Shown: positions 1-12,500 of the stretch, in pieces | How positions within the stretch are numbered: the stretch's first letter is position 1 | Layout: each line of letters starts with the position of its first letter | The notes under the pieces: generated by a model | Databases searched by the model: none | What the model saw: only the letters and a program-made list of their open reading frames with translations | What the model was told of the DNA's origin: nothing | Program-made: the position numbers and the translations under genes | Assembly (NCBI GenBank): GCA_029449245.1 | Contig: JANATF010000023.1 | Coordinates: forward strand, 62,001-126,000 | Direction of reading: 5' to 3' | Source of the DNA: Mortierella alpina | Lineage: Eukaryota > Mortierellomycota > Mortierellomycetes > Mortierellales > Mortierellaceae | DNA: 64,000 bases

Positions 1-1
1 C

Positions 2-3000
2 GATGACGGAAATGGAGCCTCTGGGAACGACGACGGCGGCGGCGACGGCCTCGGCGGGAAAAAGGACGGCGAAGACGAGGAGGAGGAGAAGGAACCCATG
101 ACGCCCGCGCGTCGGAACTGGGTCTTTGTGACGTATGCTCTCACCTGGTGGATCCCTAGCTTCTGCTTGAGCAAATGCGGCAAGATGGTCCGACCTGATA
201 TCCGGATGGCCTGGCGCGAGAAGGTGGCGCTCTGTGTCTTGATTGGACTCTTGTCTGCGGTCATGATCTTTTATATGGTGGCTCTGGGTGAGCTGGTCTG
301 TCCACATCAATATGTGTACACTCTTAACGAGCTCAGCGGCTACAACAAGGAGTCTGGCTCGCCCAAGACCGCCATTCGTGGCGAGGTCATTGACATGAAG
401 GGGTTCATGCCTCAGCACAACCCCAGTATTGTCTCTGGGACCCAACTGCTAACGTATGCAGGTCTCGATGCCACGAACATCTTCCCGGTCCAACCAAGTG
501 CTCTCTGCGACGGCACCGGTGGCTTTGGGTCGGCTTCGATTGATCCCTCAGTGATGATGCCGCCGGCTGCCACTTTCGATCCCAACTCGGCCTATCACGA
601 CTTTAGGTCGTTCACCAAAGATCCGAGGGCGGATTGGTATTTCGAAAAGATGGTCTTCTTGCGTCAGTGGCGAGTCGGTTTTATCGCTTATGACCCCAAG
701 TGGATCCAGCAAGAGGCTTCAAAGGATGGCGTCAGGAAACGATGGGCAGTCATTGATGACAATCTGTACGACCTAACAGATTATATCAGCAACGGAAGTC
801 AAGGAACGATCCGGACCGCGACTAATGGAACCTCCACTGCGAATCGCTCCTTTATGACGCCCGAAGTCGTGCAGCTGTTTGCGACCAGTGCAGGACAGGA
901 TGTCACCAAGCAGTTCTATAGTCTACCGCTGGAGGAAGGCACCAAGAAAGCCATGTTGATCTGCCTCCGCAATCTGTTCTTTGTGGGCCGAGTGGACCTG
1001 CGCACGAGTACCAAATGCCAGGTGTCCAACTACTTGCTGCTGGTGCCCTCGTGTTTGATCGTTGCCACGATTGCGTTCAAGTTCCTGGCGGCCCTCCAGC
1101 TCGGCTCTAAGCGTGAACCAGAGGAGCACGACAAGTTTATTATCCTGCAAGTCCCCTGTTACACGGAAGGCGAAGAGTCACTGAGAAAGACTCTGGATTC
1201 GTTGGCGGCGCTGCGGTACGATGACAAGCGTAAGCTCCTGTTTGTGATTGCGGACGGAATGATTATTGGATCCGGCAACGATCGACCCACGCCGAGGATC
1301 GTGCTCGATATCTTGGGTGTCGATCCTAATGTCGACCCTGAGCCGCTCAGCTTCTTGAGTTTGGGCGACGGCAACAAGCAGCACAACATGGGCAAGGTCT
1401 ACTCGGGACTGTATGAACACAATGGCCACGTGGTGCCCTATGTGGTGATCGTCAAGGTTGGAACCCCCACAGAACGTCAGCGACCCGGTAACCGAGGCAA
1501 GCGAGACTCTCAGATGATTCTGATGCGGTTCTTGAACAAGGTCCACTTCAATGCGGCAATGACGCCAATGGAGCTCGAGATGTACCACCAGATCAAGAAT
1601 GTCATTGGCGTGAACCCGTCGTTCTACGAGTACACGCTGATGGTGGATTCCGATACGGAGGTCATGCCGGATTCGCTTAACAGGATGGTCTCTGTGTTTT
1701 TGCACGACACCAAGGTCATGGGATTGTGTGGCGAGACCCAGATTGCGAACGAGAAGGACTCGTGGGTGACGATGATGCAGGTCTATGAGTACTTTATCTC
1801 GCATCATCTGGCCAAGGCCTTTGAGTCGCTCTTTGGATCCGTGACCTGTTTGCCTGGATGCTTCTGCATGTACCGTATCCGGACCCCGACCAAATCCGTG
1901 CCGCTGTTGATCTCGAACCTCATTATTGAAGACTATTCCGAAAACAAGGTCGACACCCTCCACAAGAAGAACCTGTTGCACTTGGGTGAGGATCGTTACC
2001 TGACGACGCTGATGCTCAAGCACTTCCCCAACTACAAGATGACGTTTACGCCCGATGCGCAGTGCAAGACCAATGTACCGGACCAATGGAAGGTTCTGCT
2101 GTCGCAGCGTCGTCGCTGGATCAACTCGACGGTGCACAACCTTATGGAACTGGTGTTCTTGCCTCAGCTGTGCGGATTCTGCTGTTTCTCGATGCGGTTC
2201 ATTGTGATGATTGATCTCTTTGCGACGTTGATCATGCCGGTGACGGTGATCTATATCGCCTACCTGATCTACAAGCTGGTGGCGGATTCACAACAGATCC
2301 CCAAGTTGGCCTTGATCATGATTGGAGCCGTGTATGGTCTACAAGCGGTGATTTTCATCCTTCGACGAAAGTGGGAGCATATCGGTTGGATGATTGTGTA
2401 CATCCTGGCCATCCCAATGTTCTCATTTTATCTGCCGATATATTCGTTCTGGCACTTTGACGACTTTTCGTGGGGTAACACGCGTCTGGTCGTGGGTGAG
2501 AAGGGACGGAAGATGGCCGTGTCGGCAGATCAACTCGAGGGCAAGGCCTTTGATCCGAAATCGATTCCGCAAAAGAAGTGGTCCGATTATGAGCAGGAAC
2601 TATGGGAGGTTCAGACGACCCATTCGCTCGAGTCCAAGGGATCAAGGAATCCTTACGGATCAGGAGGAGGTGGAGGGCCCTATTCTCAACCACAGCAGTA
2701 CTACGGAGGAGCAGGCGGTATGAGCATGCATGGATCACGAGCAGGATCGGTCTATGGAGGAGAGATGGCCATGCCCATGGGTGCCATGACCTCAGGACCA
2801 TTCATGGCGGGCGGATATACCAATAGTCGACCTCAATCGCCAGCGTTCGGCCTCGGCATAAATCCGGCACAACTTCAACAGCAACAACTCCAACAACAGC
2901 CTGTGGTGTCGATGGGGACACCGGTCATGTCACATGCTGGGTTGAGCACGTCGATACCGGGCACGCCTCCTACACGGTCGTATTCACCCGCACCGCAGCT

Positions 3001-3157
3001 AGCATACCAACTGCAGGCTCCACACACACCTCAGCAGCCTAGGAATTCTTGGAGTGCGCCTTCCGCAGGAACAAGTCCTGGAGCGCAAGCAGCCGCGGCG
3101 TCGGTGCGGATGAGTGTACAGGGAGCTCCGTTGACGCAGTACCAGATGCAATTGCTT

Positions 3158-3188
<31 letters not shown>

Positions 3189-3208
3189 GTCAGAACCAGA
3201 GGTATTAG
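2..3208 (+). CDS. Chitin synthase, class IV-like (5' partial)
   Basis: Membrane glycosyltransferase that polymerises UDP-GlcNAc into chitin. The frame is open from base 2, so the gene starts upstream; the first in-window ATG is at 98, and the preceding residues are acidic and Gly-rich. Counting from that Met: N-terminal membrane segments, a cytochrome b5-like stretch around residue 220 (motif YDLTDYI), a GT2 catalytic core with VDSDTEVMPD (about 516), GEDRYLTTLML (about 630) and the signature QRRRW (670-674), then a C-terminal membrane cluster. The 250-residue tail is Gly/Gln/Pro-rich and ends in a poly-Gln run encoded by CAG repeats near 3160-3186. No myosin motor or DEK_C-like end is visible, so class IV fits better than class V/VII; this is inferred from architecture. 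No intron is needed within the window. It converges with the acetyltransferase downstream. Confidence 0.93.
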
Positions 3209-3430
3209 AGACTAGAAGACTAAGAAGAAAAAAAAAAAGACACACGATGACTCATATTACAGCAAATCCTATTCTTCACAATTGAAAACCTGCTTATTGA
3301 TAATTATCATGTTCCTGCGAGAAGGTTACTGCCGCAGTTGCAGTTGCAGTTGCTGAGGAGAGAAAAAACAAAGTTGTGCATTTATCAATTGCAAGCCAAC
3401 GAAATTCATGCGACGGCTAAACTTTATTTC

Positions 3431-4018
3431 TCAATTCTTCGACGAAGATCCTTCCTCTTCCCCTCCAACCGTTCCACGGGTCTGAGATCCATGAGGCTCC
3501 CCGTCTTTCAGGGAGCGCTTGAAGATGAACTCGCGGTCGAGGTGATCTCCTACTGGGAACTCATACTCTGCAACCTTTTCGAACCCGTACCGGACATACA
3601 AGCGATGCGCGCCATAGTTCTCGGACCAGACGCCGATATACAAAGGGCTGTACCCTTCCTCGTCCAACCAAGACAACATTTGTTGAATAACGCGACTGCC
3701 GAGCTGTTGGCCCTGATGATCCGGGTGAACGTAGACCCGTTTGATCTCTCCAGCGTTGGGCTCCATATCCTTCACGGGGAGCTTGCAGGCACCAGCCCAG
3801 CCAAAGGCCAATGCCTTGCCTTGGTCGTCTTCGAGCAGCCAGAAGGATTCTTTGGGATCAGTCAAGGGACCGAGGTGCTGTTCGATCGTGTAGGTGGAGG
3901 TGAGAAAGTTTTGAAGGTCGTTTGGGTCGTACAAATGTCCAAAGGTGTGACTGAAGGTGAGGGCGCCTAGCTCACAGAGAACGGCCGCGTCCTCGGGTCC
4001 TGCTCGGCGAAGGTTCAT
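3431..4018 (-). CDS. GNAT-family N-acetyltransferase
   Basis: Single-exon 195-residue protein, the usual size for a stand-alone GNAT domain that transfers acetyl from acetyl-CoA to an amine. The acetyl-CoA binding motif A is clear at residues 93-115 (RVYVHPDHQGQQLGSRV), with the Q/RxxGxG/A loop as QGQQLG. Motif B follows as an 'IGVWSENYGAHRLYVRYGF' stretch, typical of the last strand-helix pair, and the chain closes with a hydrophobic beta strand and a polar tail. The ATG at 4016-4018 precedes the conserved first strand (MNLRRAGPEDA), as expected. The substrate cannot be told from sequence. It is transcribed toward the chitin synthase, with 222 bp between the stop codons. Confidence 0.88.
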   Translation of the reverse strand: MNLRRAGPEDAAVLCELGALTFSHTFGHLYDPNDLQNFLTSTYTIEQHLGPLTDPKESFWLLEDDQGKALAFGWAGACKLPVKDMEPNAGEIKRVYVHPDHQGQQLGSRVIQQMLSWLDEEGYSPLYIGVWSENYGAHRLYVRYGFEKVAEYEFPVGDHLDREFIFKRSLKDGEPHGSQTRGTVGGEEEGSSSKN

Positions 4019-5026
4019 TGTTGTATGTTTTTTTTTGTGTGTGTTCAGGACGGGGGAAGGGAAAGGTCGAGTTGAGAGTGTGCAAAAGAGAACAAAAGAA
4101 TGAAGGCTGACCAGTAAATGTTTTTAGAAAAAAAAAGACGGGGAGAGAGAGGGATGAATGTGTCCTTCCAAGGGAAAATGGAATGTGAGAAAATGTCGCG
4201 AATACCAAAGGTGCAATAAAGCTATGAGATATCCAAACCTTCCTCTTTCAAACAGCGCGTTGGTTACGTCTATTTAAGTCTCCTACGGTCGACAGGCTGC
4301 GCCGAGGAACCATGCGGGGATAAGGGGCGCCTGATGACTAATCGAAGGAGCTACTCGCGGCTCGGCACAGGTAGTGCATCAAGGGAAAGTGCTAGAAACT
4401 AAAAGGCATGGGCATGAGCCATAGGGAGTGGACTTCCTGTGGGCTTTTACAAAAAAAAATGTTAAACCAGTCATGAATCACCGTCCAACTATTATACTTA
4501 GAGAGCATATTTAAAGTGAGAGCGGCTCAGCGTGAGATATATCTCCGTGGGAGCGTTCAATTTCCTCGGTGCACAGGACCTTTTTTTTTTTTTGCTACCC
4601 CTCACAATTTACTCATGCCACGTTTTTTTTTTTTTTTGGTTTTCTGCTTGCAGCATTTCTCTTCAGCTCATGTTTGTCTTCTTTGACCAGCCAGTGCTTG
4701 ATGAAGACTTAGTAGCAGAGGCAAGGGGCAAGGGAGAATAAAGAACAAGCTAGTGGCGCTGGCCAGGCGTAAGCCCTCCCACCGGAGAGCAGTCGGTCCT
4801 TTAAGGAGCATTACTGAGTGTAGGGTGCGCTCGGGACAGGGACAAGGGCGCCGATAAGGGTGGCTGATGAAAAAATATTGTAGAAGTTTTTATGTGGGAA
4901 AAAGATAGTGAGAATAAGAGTATTTTCTTTTTGGTCGTGGACCTGGGTAAACTATTAGCTAGCAATGATCATGGGGCTCGCAGGCGTAGAAGCTCCTTCT
5001 CTGATGATGAGATGGAGCTCACTGGA
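4019..5026. other. Intergenic, no gene recognised
   Basis: About 1 kb with short poly-A and poly-T runs (for example near 4583 and 4624). The part just above 4018 is the promoter side of the acetyltransferase. No coding segment, RNA gene or convincing repeat was found; it may be older transposon debris continuing from the elements at 5-6.6 kb. Confidence 0.5.
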
Positions 5027-5190
5027 TTAAGGCTGATATGCAACAGCGGCTAACCAGGCTTTGCATTTAAAGCCGTCGCGTTCGCCCTCGTAGGGCTCGG
5101 GGGACCGGATTTTAATTGCTGGCATCTTGGCATTCTCGGAGACAGGGGTGGCGAATAGGGAAACAGAGGCAAAGGTAGCCATCGTAAGTC
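5027..5190 (-). pseudogene. Gag-like retrotransposon remnant
   Basis: A minus-strand open stretch ends with residues IRSPEPYEGERDGFKCKAWL, which resembles the start of the capsid-like region in Ty3/Gypsy Gag proteins (the pattern 'P.PF.G.RD....WL'). It is preceded by a predicted helical piece with an 'LTAHLERLT' motif, also common before that region. A stop follows directly, and no zinc knuckle or protease was found. It is a fragment; the family assignment rests on one short motif. Confidence 0.45.
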
Positions 5191-5559
5191 GTTCGAGGTG
5201 TGCGGTAAGCTGGTCGATAGGGTCGTGGGTGGGCAGGGTGGTGATAGTGTAGGTAGTGGGGTCAGGGTCAGGGGGGGTCAGGGTCGGTGGGTCGAGGAAA
5301 CCTTTGTTACCATGTAGCAAGACTATTTTCAAGTCCTCTCACATCCTCGAGGTCCTTGCTCCGTGTGTCGATCCATGTCAAAACATCCTGCCGTGTAATG
5401 AGAGGTGCAGAGATGTTGTCAAGGTTACGTCGTCCTTGGTTTTGCAAGAAGAGGAACTACGCTGATGAAATAGCAGCAACCGAACGGATCAGGGAGGGGA
5501 AGGGGGAGATACCGTCGATTTATCTGTCTATCCATCACGTTGCGGTCGAATTGTGAAGA

Positions 5560-5850
5560 ACGGTGTCCTTTGAGGCTGATGGTGGCGAATCCTTGATGTG
5601 ATGAACCTCAAAGTTGGTATGTCTTCAGGTACGCGTCTGTAACATGCCGATAATGTCCCTCTCCTTTCTGCTCCTACAAGCATTTGTTGAAAGCCTGGAT
5701 CCGACTGTCGATAGTAGCATCATGATCTGTATCATGAATATACAGTTGGGAATATCGAGGGGCTTTTCCAGGCGGTGGATGGATGGCGCCGATGCTGTGG
5801 TAGAGGCGGCCATGAATACGGAACGTTGGAGGCCCTTGTCGTCCCATCAC
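5560..5850 (-). pseudogene. Helitron helicase-like (N-terminal domain) remnant
   Basis: Reading the minus strand from about 5835 gives GPPTFRIHGRLYHSIGA, then PPPGKAPRYSQLYIHDTDHD, then a helix ending RIQAFNKCL followed by a stop. This is the conserved stretch in the Helitron-like N domain of Rolling-circle Rep/Pif1-type Helitron proteins (pattern TFR..G..YH..G...P..G..P.YAQLYI.DT). Upstream and downstream the frame is broken by stops and no Rep HUH motif or helicase remains, so this is a dead fragment. Confidence 0.72.
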
Positions 5851-6429
5851 AGCAGCATCGAGGTTACATCACTATTTCCCTCGTTTCCAAGCCGAGCAGC
5901 TTGCGCATCTCGTGGCGGTGCTGAATCTCTCCAGGCCACCACCTCCTCTTTCTGTAGGCGTGTTAGACGGCACTCTCCTACGTTTGAAGAAACGTTTACC
6001 AAGTCAGAAAAAAAAATGTTGTGTAGATTTTTCACTGTGATGACTAAATTAGCTGGTAAGATGCTTACCTGGCGCCTTGAGACGGGTCATCCTTAGTGAG
6101 TACCTCGGCTAAACCGAGTGCCAAGAGGGTGGGCTGAACACCTCTGATGCCCGGGTGATGACCAATGGACTGTAAAAGGGAGGGGGCAACCCGAAGAGTA
6201 GAAAATAGAAAGCGTTGAAGTCAGACGTGATTAGCAGCGCAAACATAGCATCAAAAGATCAGGACATGGCTCATAAACAATCGTTATCAACGCACGACTC
6301 TATACCTGAAAAAAAAAACTGCAACAGTATGACCTTGAAAAAATGTGCTTGTTCGTTCCACTGCAAAAAGCTGGAGGATGAATGGTGAATTGGAAGTGAT
6401 GAAGTATTGAGCGTTGAGATATGGATCGC

Positions 6430-6640
6430 TCCCGATAGTCCAAGAAGAGCTCGCTTGTACTTGAACTCAAAGTCGTACTTTCATCCAATGTGCTTGGCGT
6501 CGAGTGAGCTGGGGCAGGAGTGGGAAAGTGTCGGAGAGTGTCGTGATCGATGTAGACGATGATAAAGAAGGCCCGGTCGCGCCAAGTCTTTAAGGCGTGC
6601 ACAACGGCCTAGTAGCTCCTTCTCTTGAACAAAATGAAAA
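6430..6640 (-). pseudogene. Ty3/Gypsy-type reverse transcriptase RNase H remnant
   Basis: Minus-strand translation gives QEKELL, then after a frameshift VVHALKTWRDRAFFIIVYID and DHDTLRHF. After further breaks comes KYDFEFKYK. These match in order the RNase H section of Gypsy pol (EKELLAVVHALK.WR, then TDH.SL, then DFEIKYKPG). Frameshifts and stops show it is non-functional. It lies on the 5' side of the gag-like piece on the same strand, the wrong order for one element, so the fragments come from separate or rearranged insertions. Confidence 0.65.
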
Positions 6641-7334
6641 AGGGTCACAAATACACGTTAGAAGGCCTCTACTATTACGAACATAGACCTGTTGTCAGAG
6701 CTGGAGAAAATACAATGTAATCATACCCTTGGCTGAATGGCTGTGGAATAGCTTCCAGAGATCTCTGGAAACTAATACCCAGATGCATCGCTTGAAGCGA
6801 ATCTCACAGATGTGTAGATGACCGCATTCGCTTCATCTAACGCTCAGTGAGAGACGCCTCACTAGAGTTCAGCCAAGACTGTGTCAGGCCGCAGCCTTTT
6901 GACTCGTCTATGTGCTTTAGATGGAACGAATGCGGACAAGGAATTGTGCATCTTGAAATGCGCGGTGCTCAATGTACGGCAGTGATGCCATGGCTTGTTT
7001 ACCAATAGTCCGTCTCCTCCAATTAGATCGCGTCGAATATGCTTCCTTCGGGACCGTGCCTAAGCAATGTGCCTGAAAAAATGTGTTGGATGCGGCGCAT
7101 GGAAAAGCCCGCTCAGCTCACGATGACTGGTTTACCTTGAGTATTTTGGCACAATGTTTCTCTGAGTTGGTATTTCAAAGCACTCACAGGTCGATCCATC
7201 AACCATTCCTCATCGAATCTGACAACAGCTGGATACAGAGATCCCTCAAGCAAAAAAAAAAAAAGGAAATCCTTTCACTTCATGCACTTCTTTCACTAGT
7301 TCAGAACAACCAGACTTCTTCCTCCACGCTTTAA
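6641..7334. other. Intergenic, no gene recognised
   Basis: No coding frame or RNA gene is convincing here. The sequence has short inverted motifs (for example around 6790, CGCTTGAAGCG) and an A-run near 7254. It may be further decayed transposon sequence; nothing more specific can be supported. Confidence 0.45.
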
Positions 7335-9012
7335 TTAATTCTGTGCATGGTATAACGCGGCAGCCTTGGCAGCGTCTGCCTTCAGGACTGCATAGCCCGC
7401 CAGCCAAGACTCGCGCTCCTTATAAAACTCTCTCTGACGTGTCGCAAGCTCCTGTTGCATCGTCCGAACCTGTTGCCTCTCCTCTTCCAATTCTTCAAAC
7501 CGCCGTTTCAGCCTCAGTTCGGCTTCTTCCTCACGTTTCAATAACATGGCTTGATGTTGCTCCTGCTGTTGTAACATCCTCAAGGCCCAGCTGCTTTCAC
7601 GTTCCTCCAGTATCTGTTCTTTACGAACCAGCTGTCGCATTCTCTCCTTGTCCTGCTCAATCCAGACAATCCTGCCTGCAGCTGCGGTTGCACTATCGAC
7701 CGCCTTGAAGTCGTCCATATAAGTGTCCCTGTCCTCATGATCATGGTGCGAATATCGTCCTCCCCATGATGCTCTGGGTCGCTTTGAGGAGCCTTTCCCC
7801 TTGTCTCCTGTTCTCAGGGCGACGCTTCGTTCCCTGTAAGATTCTATTTGTTTTGTAACAATAGCAGTATTTTTTTTTGTTGTTTTTTACACAAACGGTT
7901 AGCACACATATATACAAACAAAAAGAAGACCAGTAGGAGACGAGTGAGGGGAATACAGCAAAGGACTTACCCATCTCAGGTTCATTATCATAACCGGAAC
8001 CCTGACCATGGTCACTCATCATGCCCTGTTCCGACACCATCTCAAAGGTAGCTTCGCTCGGTTCTCTAACCGGCTCTTCCTCTGGACTCGGATCCCTGGT
8101 CTCTTCCTCTTCCTCTTCCTCTTCCACTTCCTCGTCATCTCTTGCATCTCCATCAGCCGGGGGATCCTGACACTCCTCCATCGGATGAATATTCATGTCC
8201 TCATACCCTCTACTACTGCTACCCTCACCCAGAGGCGAAGGACTCGGTTGCCGGACATGAGTGAACGTCCGTGCGGGTCTAGCCTCATGAGGACTCGTAT
8301 GGTCGCCCCCACTGGCCGCCTGCGAATAAAACGAAGATGAAGAAGACTGCAAAGGCGCCGGCGTCAACGACGTCAACGAGGGCGAGGACGGCGAAGACGA
8401 GACCATAGATGAATGAACCGGAGCTGGAGCTGGAGGAAGAGGGCAGCCTCCGTAGACGGCATGAAACTGTTCATAGAACGGACACAACTCCAACATCCTA
8501 CGCCTCATTTTCGCCTTATCCGTGTTCTCCATGGACGCATGGGATTCACCCAACGTCGAGGCCAAGTCGTATTTCTTTTGCGCGTACTGCAATTTGGACC
8601 TGATCTGAGATGGTGTCCATTTGACACCGGATTGTTCTTTGACGTAGCACCGAAGACGCTCCAGGGCTTGGCTCAGGGTTTCTCCAAAGGATGAAGAAGA
8701 GAAGGCGGAGGTCTTTCTTCTATGCAGGGCGGCATAGTTCTCGGGTGTGGTGATCCAATCGACAAAGGGGACCATGCCTTGTTGAGACCAGAACGGGGGT
8801 CGTCTGGGTGGTGCCACCATAGCTAGGAAAGGGGACGAAGTCGACGCCGTGGAGGAACGGTGCCGGGCAGACGAAGATTGCAAGGAGGAGGAGATGGGCT
8901 TGGGTAGCGGGGTTGGGGTGCTGGGGTGCTGACGACGGATCTCGGGCGACGGCGGCAGTTTTCGCTTCGACATGAAGGGGAAGGGCGGGGTGTGCATGGA
9001 TTGTGATTGCAT
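7335..9012 (-). CDS. Putative SANT/Myb-like DNA-binding protein with C-terminal coiled coil
   Basis: Two exons are proposed: 9012-7971 and 7807-7335, joined at a GTAAGT donor (7970) and a CAG acceptor, giving about 504 residues. A nearer acceptor after 7834 has a better tract but shifts into an early stop. The N-terminal half has a Trp-rich helical block (PPFWSQQGMVPFVDWI ... KWTPSQIRSKLQYAQKKY), resembling SANT/Myb-like or trihelix domains. The middle is Ser/Pro-rich with an acidic Glu run. The C-terminal 120 residues form a Glu/Arg/Gln-rich coiled coil. A nuclear DNA-binding role is inferred. ATG 9012 was chosen because the open frame above it (to 9126) has no ATG and is made of a 12-bp repeat; an upstream exon cannot be excluded. 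Confidence 0.6.
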
Positions 9013-9080
9013 GGGTCTGGATTGCGATGGAGGGTGTGTGGAGATGGATGAGATGTGCGATGCAGTGTGGCTGCTGGAGT

Positions 9081-9128
9081 GGATCAACAAGGAGATCAAC
9101 AAGGAGATCAACAAGGAGATCGACAAGG
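9081..9128. repeat. 12-bp tandem repeat, four units
   Basis: Four copies of GGAGATCAACAA (the first truncated, the last with A to G) lie just upstream of the SANT-like gene. They create a spurious Leu/Ile/Ser-rich open frame on the minus strand. Confidence 0.85.
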
Positions 9129-9593
9129 GGATCAGGGACTCGTGGAAGACGTGTCCGACAGAGAGGAAAAGGTGTGGGACAGAAGCCTGGGGGAGCGAAA
9201 GGTGAGCAGAAGGAAGAATGGGATGCGACTACGCGAGGTGGAAAAAAAGAAAACACAATAATGGAAACGGCACACAGTCCCAGCAGCTGTGCTAAGGGAA
9301 AACTTTAATGTTTGAAAGCTTTGTCAAGCAGGCCTTTGGGACACAGCCTTGTCCTCTGGCGCCCCTCCACTTGAGCACCTGGAGGACGACTCCTCTCTGC
9401 AGTTGTCGTGAAGGATCAACGAAGGATCAATGAAGGAACAACACTTGGACAATACAACATGTCGGTCTTGGCAGACACAACAGGCGCTTGGGCTTTTATG
9501 GTATTAAATGGTTGAGATAGAAAAGATCGGAATCTTGGACAGAGATCACCCTTCGCTGGCCTCTGGCCTTGCATGCCCCAACCCGTCAGGAAT

Positions 9594-12500
9594 TCATGCC
9601 ACGCCTCCTGTAGCGCGCGTCTGTTGAGCATTCGCATCCTCCATCGTCAGAACCTGTTCACCGCTACCACCATTAGCCGACTGCTCATTCATTCCTCGCG
9701 ACTCTTGTCGTTGATACGCCTGTGGAGCCTCCATCGTGTGGCCCTCGTTCTGCGGCGCCTCGTTTAGAGCCTCCAGTGCCTTGAGCTTCAACACAATCTC
9801 GCGCACGCGATCAATGCTGTGCCAAACTCGTTTCTGCTGATGCTTGCGAGCAGTCCTCTCTGCCAACTTTCTCCTTCGCGCCGGAGTCCTCACAAACATT
9901 GCCGTCAACTCAAACGACCAAATCTTGAACAGCCATACCTTGACCACATCCAGAAGCACAAAGTACCCAAACGAAATCAACAGGATCACAATCGCCTGCG
10001 AGAACGGGATCTTGGGCGTCAACCCTCCAAAGACCACCATCAAGAGCGCCACGATTTGTGTTCCGATGATCACGGCCGCAAACAAGGGCGAGGGCAGGTT
10101 CTCCCAAAAGTACCCGGTCAAACGCGTCGAAAAGATGACAAAGTGAGGCGCGGAGGAGATGTGCAAGTACATGACCGACTCGAGCTTGCGCTGGTCCGCT
10201 GGAGCAGTACCACGAACGGGTTGATACCCAAACACTTTCCAAAAGATGAAAAAGTGAGCAAAAGACAAGGCCGTTAAGCAGATGCCGAGCACGATCGACA
10301 TGGTGATCAGCTGGCCAATCCGCCACTTGTCCGGATGAGGCGAGAGCTGGGCATTATCAACTGCAATCACCAATGTCGCAAGATCGTTCAAGATGCAGAT
10401 CAGGATTAACAAATGGGCAGGCAGGGACCAGTCGTAGGCCATGACCACGATGAAAAAGAACATGAGAAAGTGGACCGTGGACGTGATTCGGTAGAGGGCA
10501 TAAGACCGCATCCGTTGAAAGATGGCACGCGACGTCAACAATCCGTCCACAATGGTCGACAGTCCCGGAGCGAGCAAGACAATATCCGCAGCAGAACGCG
10601 CTGCATCCGTGCATCCGTGCACTGCGATACCAACATTGGCTTTCTTGAGCGCGGGAGCATCGTTCACACCATCTCCCGTCATGCCGACAATGATGCCTCG
10701 CTTCTGAAGCAACTCCACCACGCGATACTTGTGTTCCGGAATGACTTGCGCAAAACCGTCAGCGCGAAGGCAGTGCTCCGTCACCTCTTCTTCGGATTTG
10801 TCCTCGTCCACGAGATGGTTGGCGTCCAGAATGACACGCGTCAAGCCCAGACGATGGGCCACCTCTTTGGCAATGATCAGCTGGTCTCCAGTGACCATCT
10901 TGACGTCAACACCCATGTGTTGGCATCGGGCAATCGTCTCTGCAGAGTCGGGTCGCGGAGGATCGATCAATGCAATCATGCCAATCAGCTCAAACTCGTT
11001 CATCGATCCATCCCTGGTGCGAGCGACTCCCAGGGCACGCAGACCGCGCTTGGCAAGCGCATTGACCGCGCGGACAGCATCGTCGTCACCTCCAACAAGT
11101 CGGATAATCACCTGAGGTGCACCCTTGGCCACCTTGAAAGTCTCGCCATTCTCCTTGTTGGAGATGGTGGCCTGAGTAAGCTTGGTGGCTGGATTGAAGG
11201 GCAAAAAGGACGTGACCTTGAAACCGGGAACATCGTGCTTGTGTGTTCGGCCTTGCAAGAGTGGGAGCTGCTCCTCTGCCGCCGTGCGTACAGCGAGCTC
11301 GATTGGATCGTTGGCGCCGGCCTCTGCAGCAAGATAAGAGTACAGGAGAATGTCCTCGTTGCTGTACCCGTTTGCCAAGTAAGGCTCGTCAAAGGTCAGC
11401 TCATTCAAGGTCAAAGTTCCAGTCTTGTCGGAGCAAAGGACCGACACGGATGCCATCTCCTCAACTGCTGTCAGTCGCTTGACGATGACCTTCTTGGCCG
11501 CCAACTGCTTGGCGCCCACCGCCATGGTCACGGACATGACCGTGGGAAGGCCCACAGGGATGGCCGCAACAGTGAGCACGAGCACGCGGCCCAGAACCGT
11601 CAGGAACTTGCCGTCTTCGGTGCCATGGAAGTGAACCAGCTGGTATATCAAGATGATACCCACCAGGACGACTGTGATGAGAATCAAAAAGTTACCGATC
11701 CTGTTGATAATCTTTTGAAAGTGTCCCTCTTCGACCGTGATGGAGATCAGGTTCGCCGCTCTGCCAATAAAGGTGTGGATTCCGGTTTTGGTCACGACCG
11801 CCATCTGCTGTCCCTGCTTGACGATTGAGGATGAGTACACGGTATCGCCTTTTTTCTTGCTCACGGGGAGAGATTCTCCCGTCAGTGCAGATTGGTCAAT
11901 CAATAGGTCACCCTCGGTGGCCTCACCAGTGGCGCCGATACCGAGGAGTCTGCCATCAGCTGGGATGATGTCTCCGAGTCGCAGCACAATGATGTCTCCA
12001 GGTACAAGGGCCGAGGTATCCAATTCAACGAGGTGGCCGTTTCTCCAGCAGCGGGTCTTGAGGGCCAGCGTCTGGCGCAAAGCATCCAACGCGGATTCGG
12101 CCTTGGCCTCCTCCACGAAGCCAATGCACGCGTTCACTAGCAACAGTGCCAGGATGATTCCGAAATCGAGCCAGTCCTACAAGGGCGGGATGATGTGGCA
12201 GAGTGGTAATATAAGTTAGTCAGGCAAGCGAATAGTTAACAAAGCGATGGAGAAGCGATTCGCCTTTGGACCCTTGCTCCTGGTGGCATGACTGATGTGG
12301 GAGGGGTTCTCATACCTTTACAACCGCAGAGATGATGCATGCGACCTCAATCAAGTACGCGATGGCTCCTGTGAAATAACTAAGGAACTTGAGGATGGGA
12401 TTCTTCTTGACCTCTTTGAGCTCGTTAGGGCCCCAAGTCGATAAGCGATCTTCGACCTCTTGGTCTGTTAGACCGTGCATTGGGTCTGTGTGCAACAAGG

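Noticed and set aside
1178-2137. 319-codon open frame on the minus strand
   Set aside because: Antisense shadow of the chitin synthase core, His/Arg-rich with no family resemblance.
7834-7970. Shorter intron for the SANT-like gene using the acceptor at 7834
   Set aside because: It leads to a stop after seven codons, while the next CAG acceptor preserves the coiled-coil frame; kept only as a possible alternative transcript.
10413-11828. 471-codon open frame on the plus strand
   Set aside because: It lies opposite the H+-ATPase catalytic exon and is a shadow of its codon bias; no domain or independent support.
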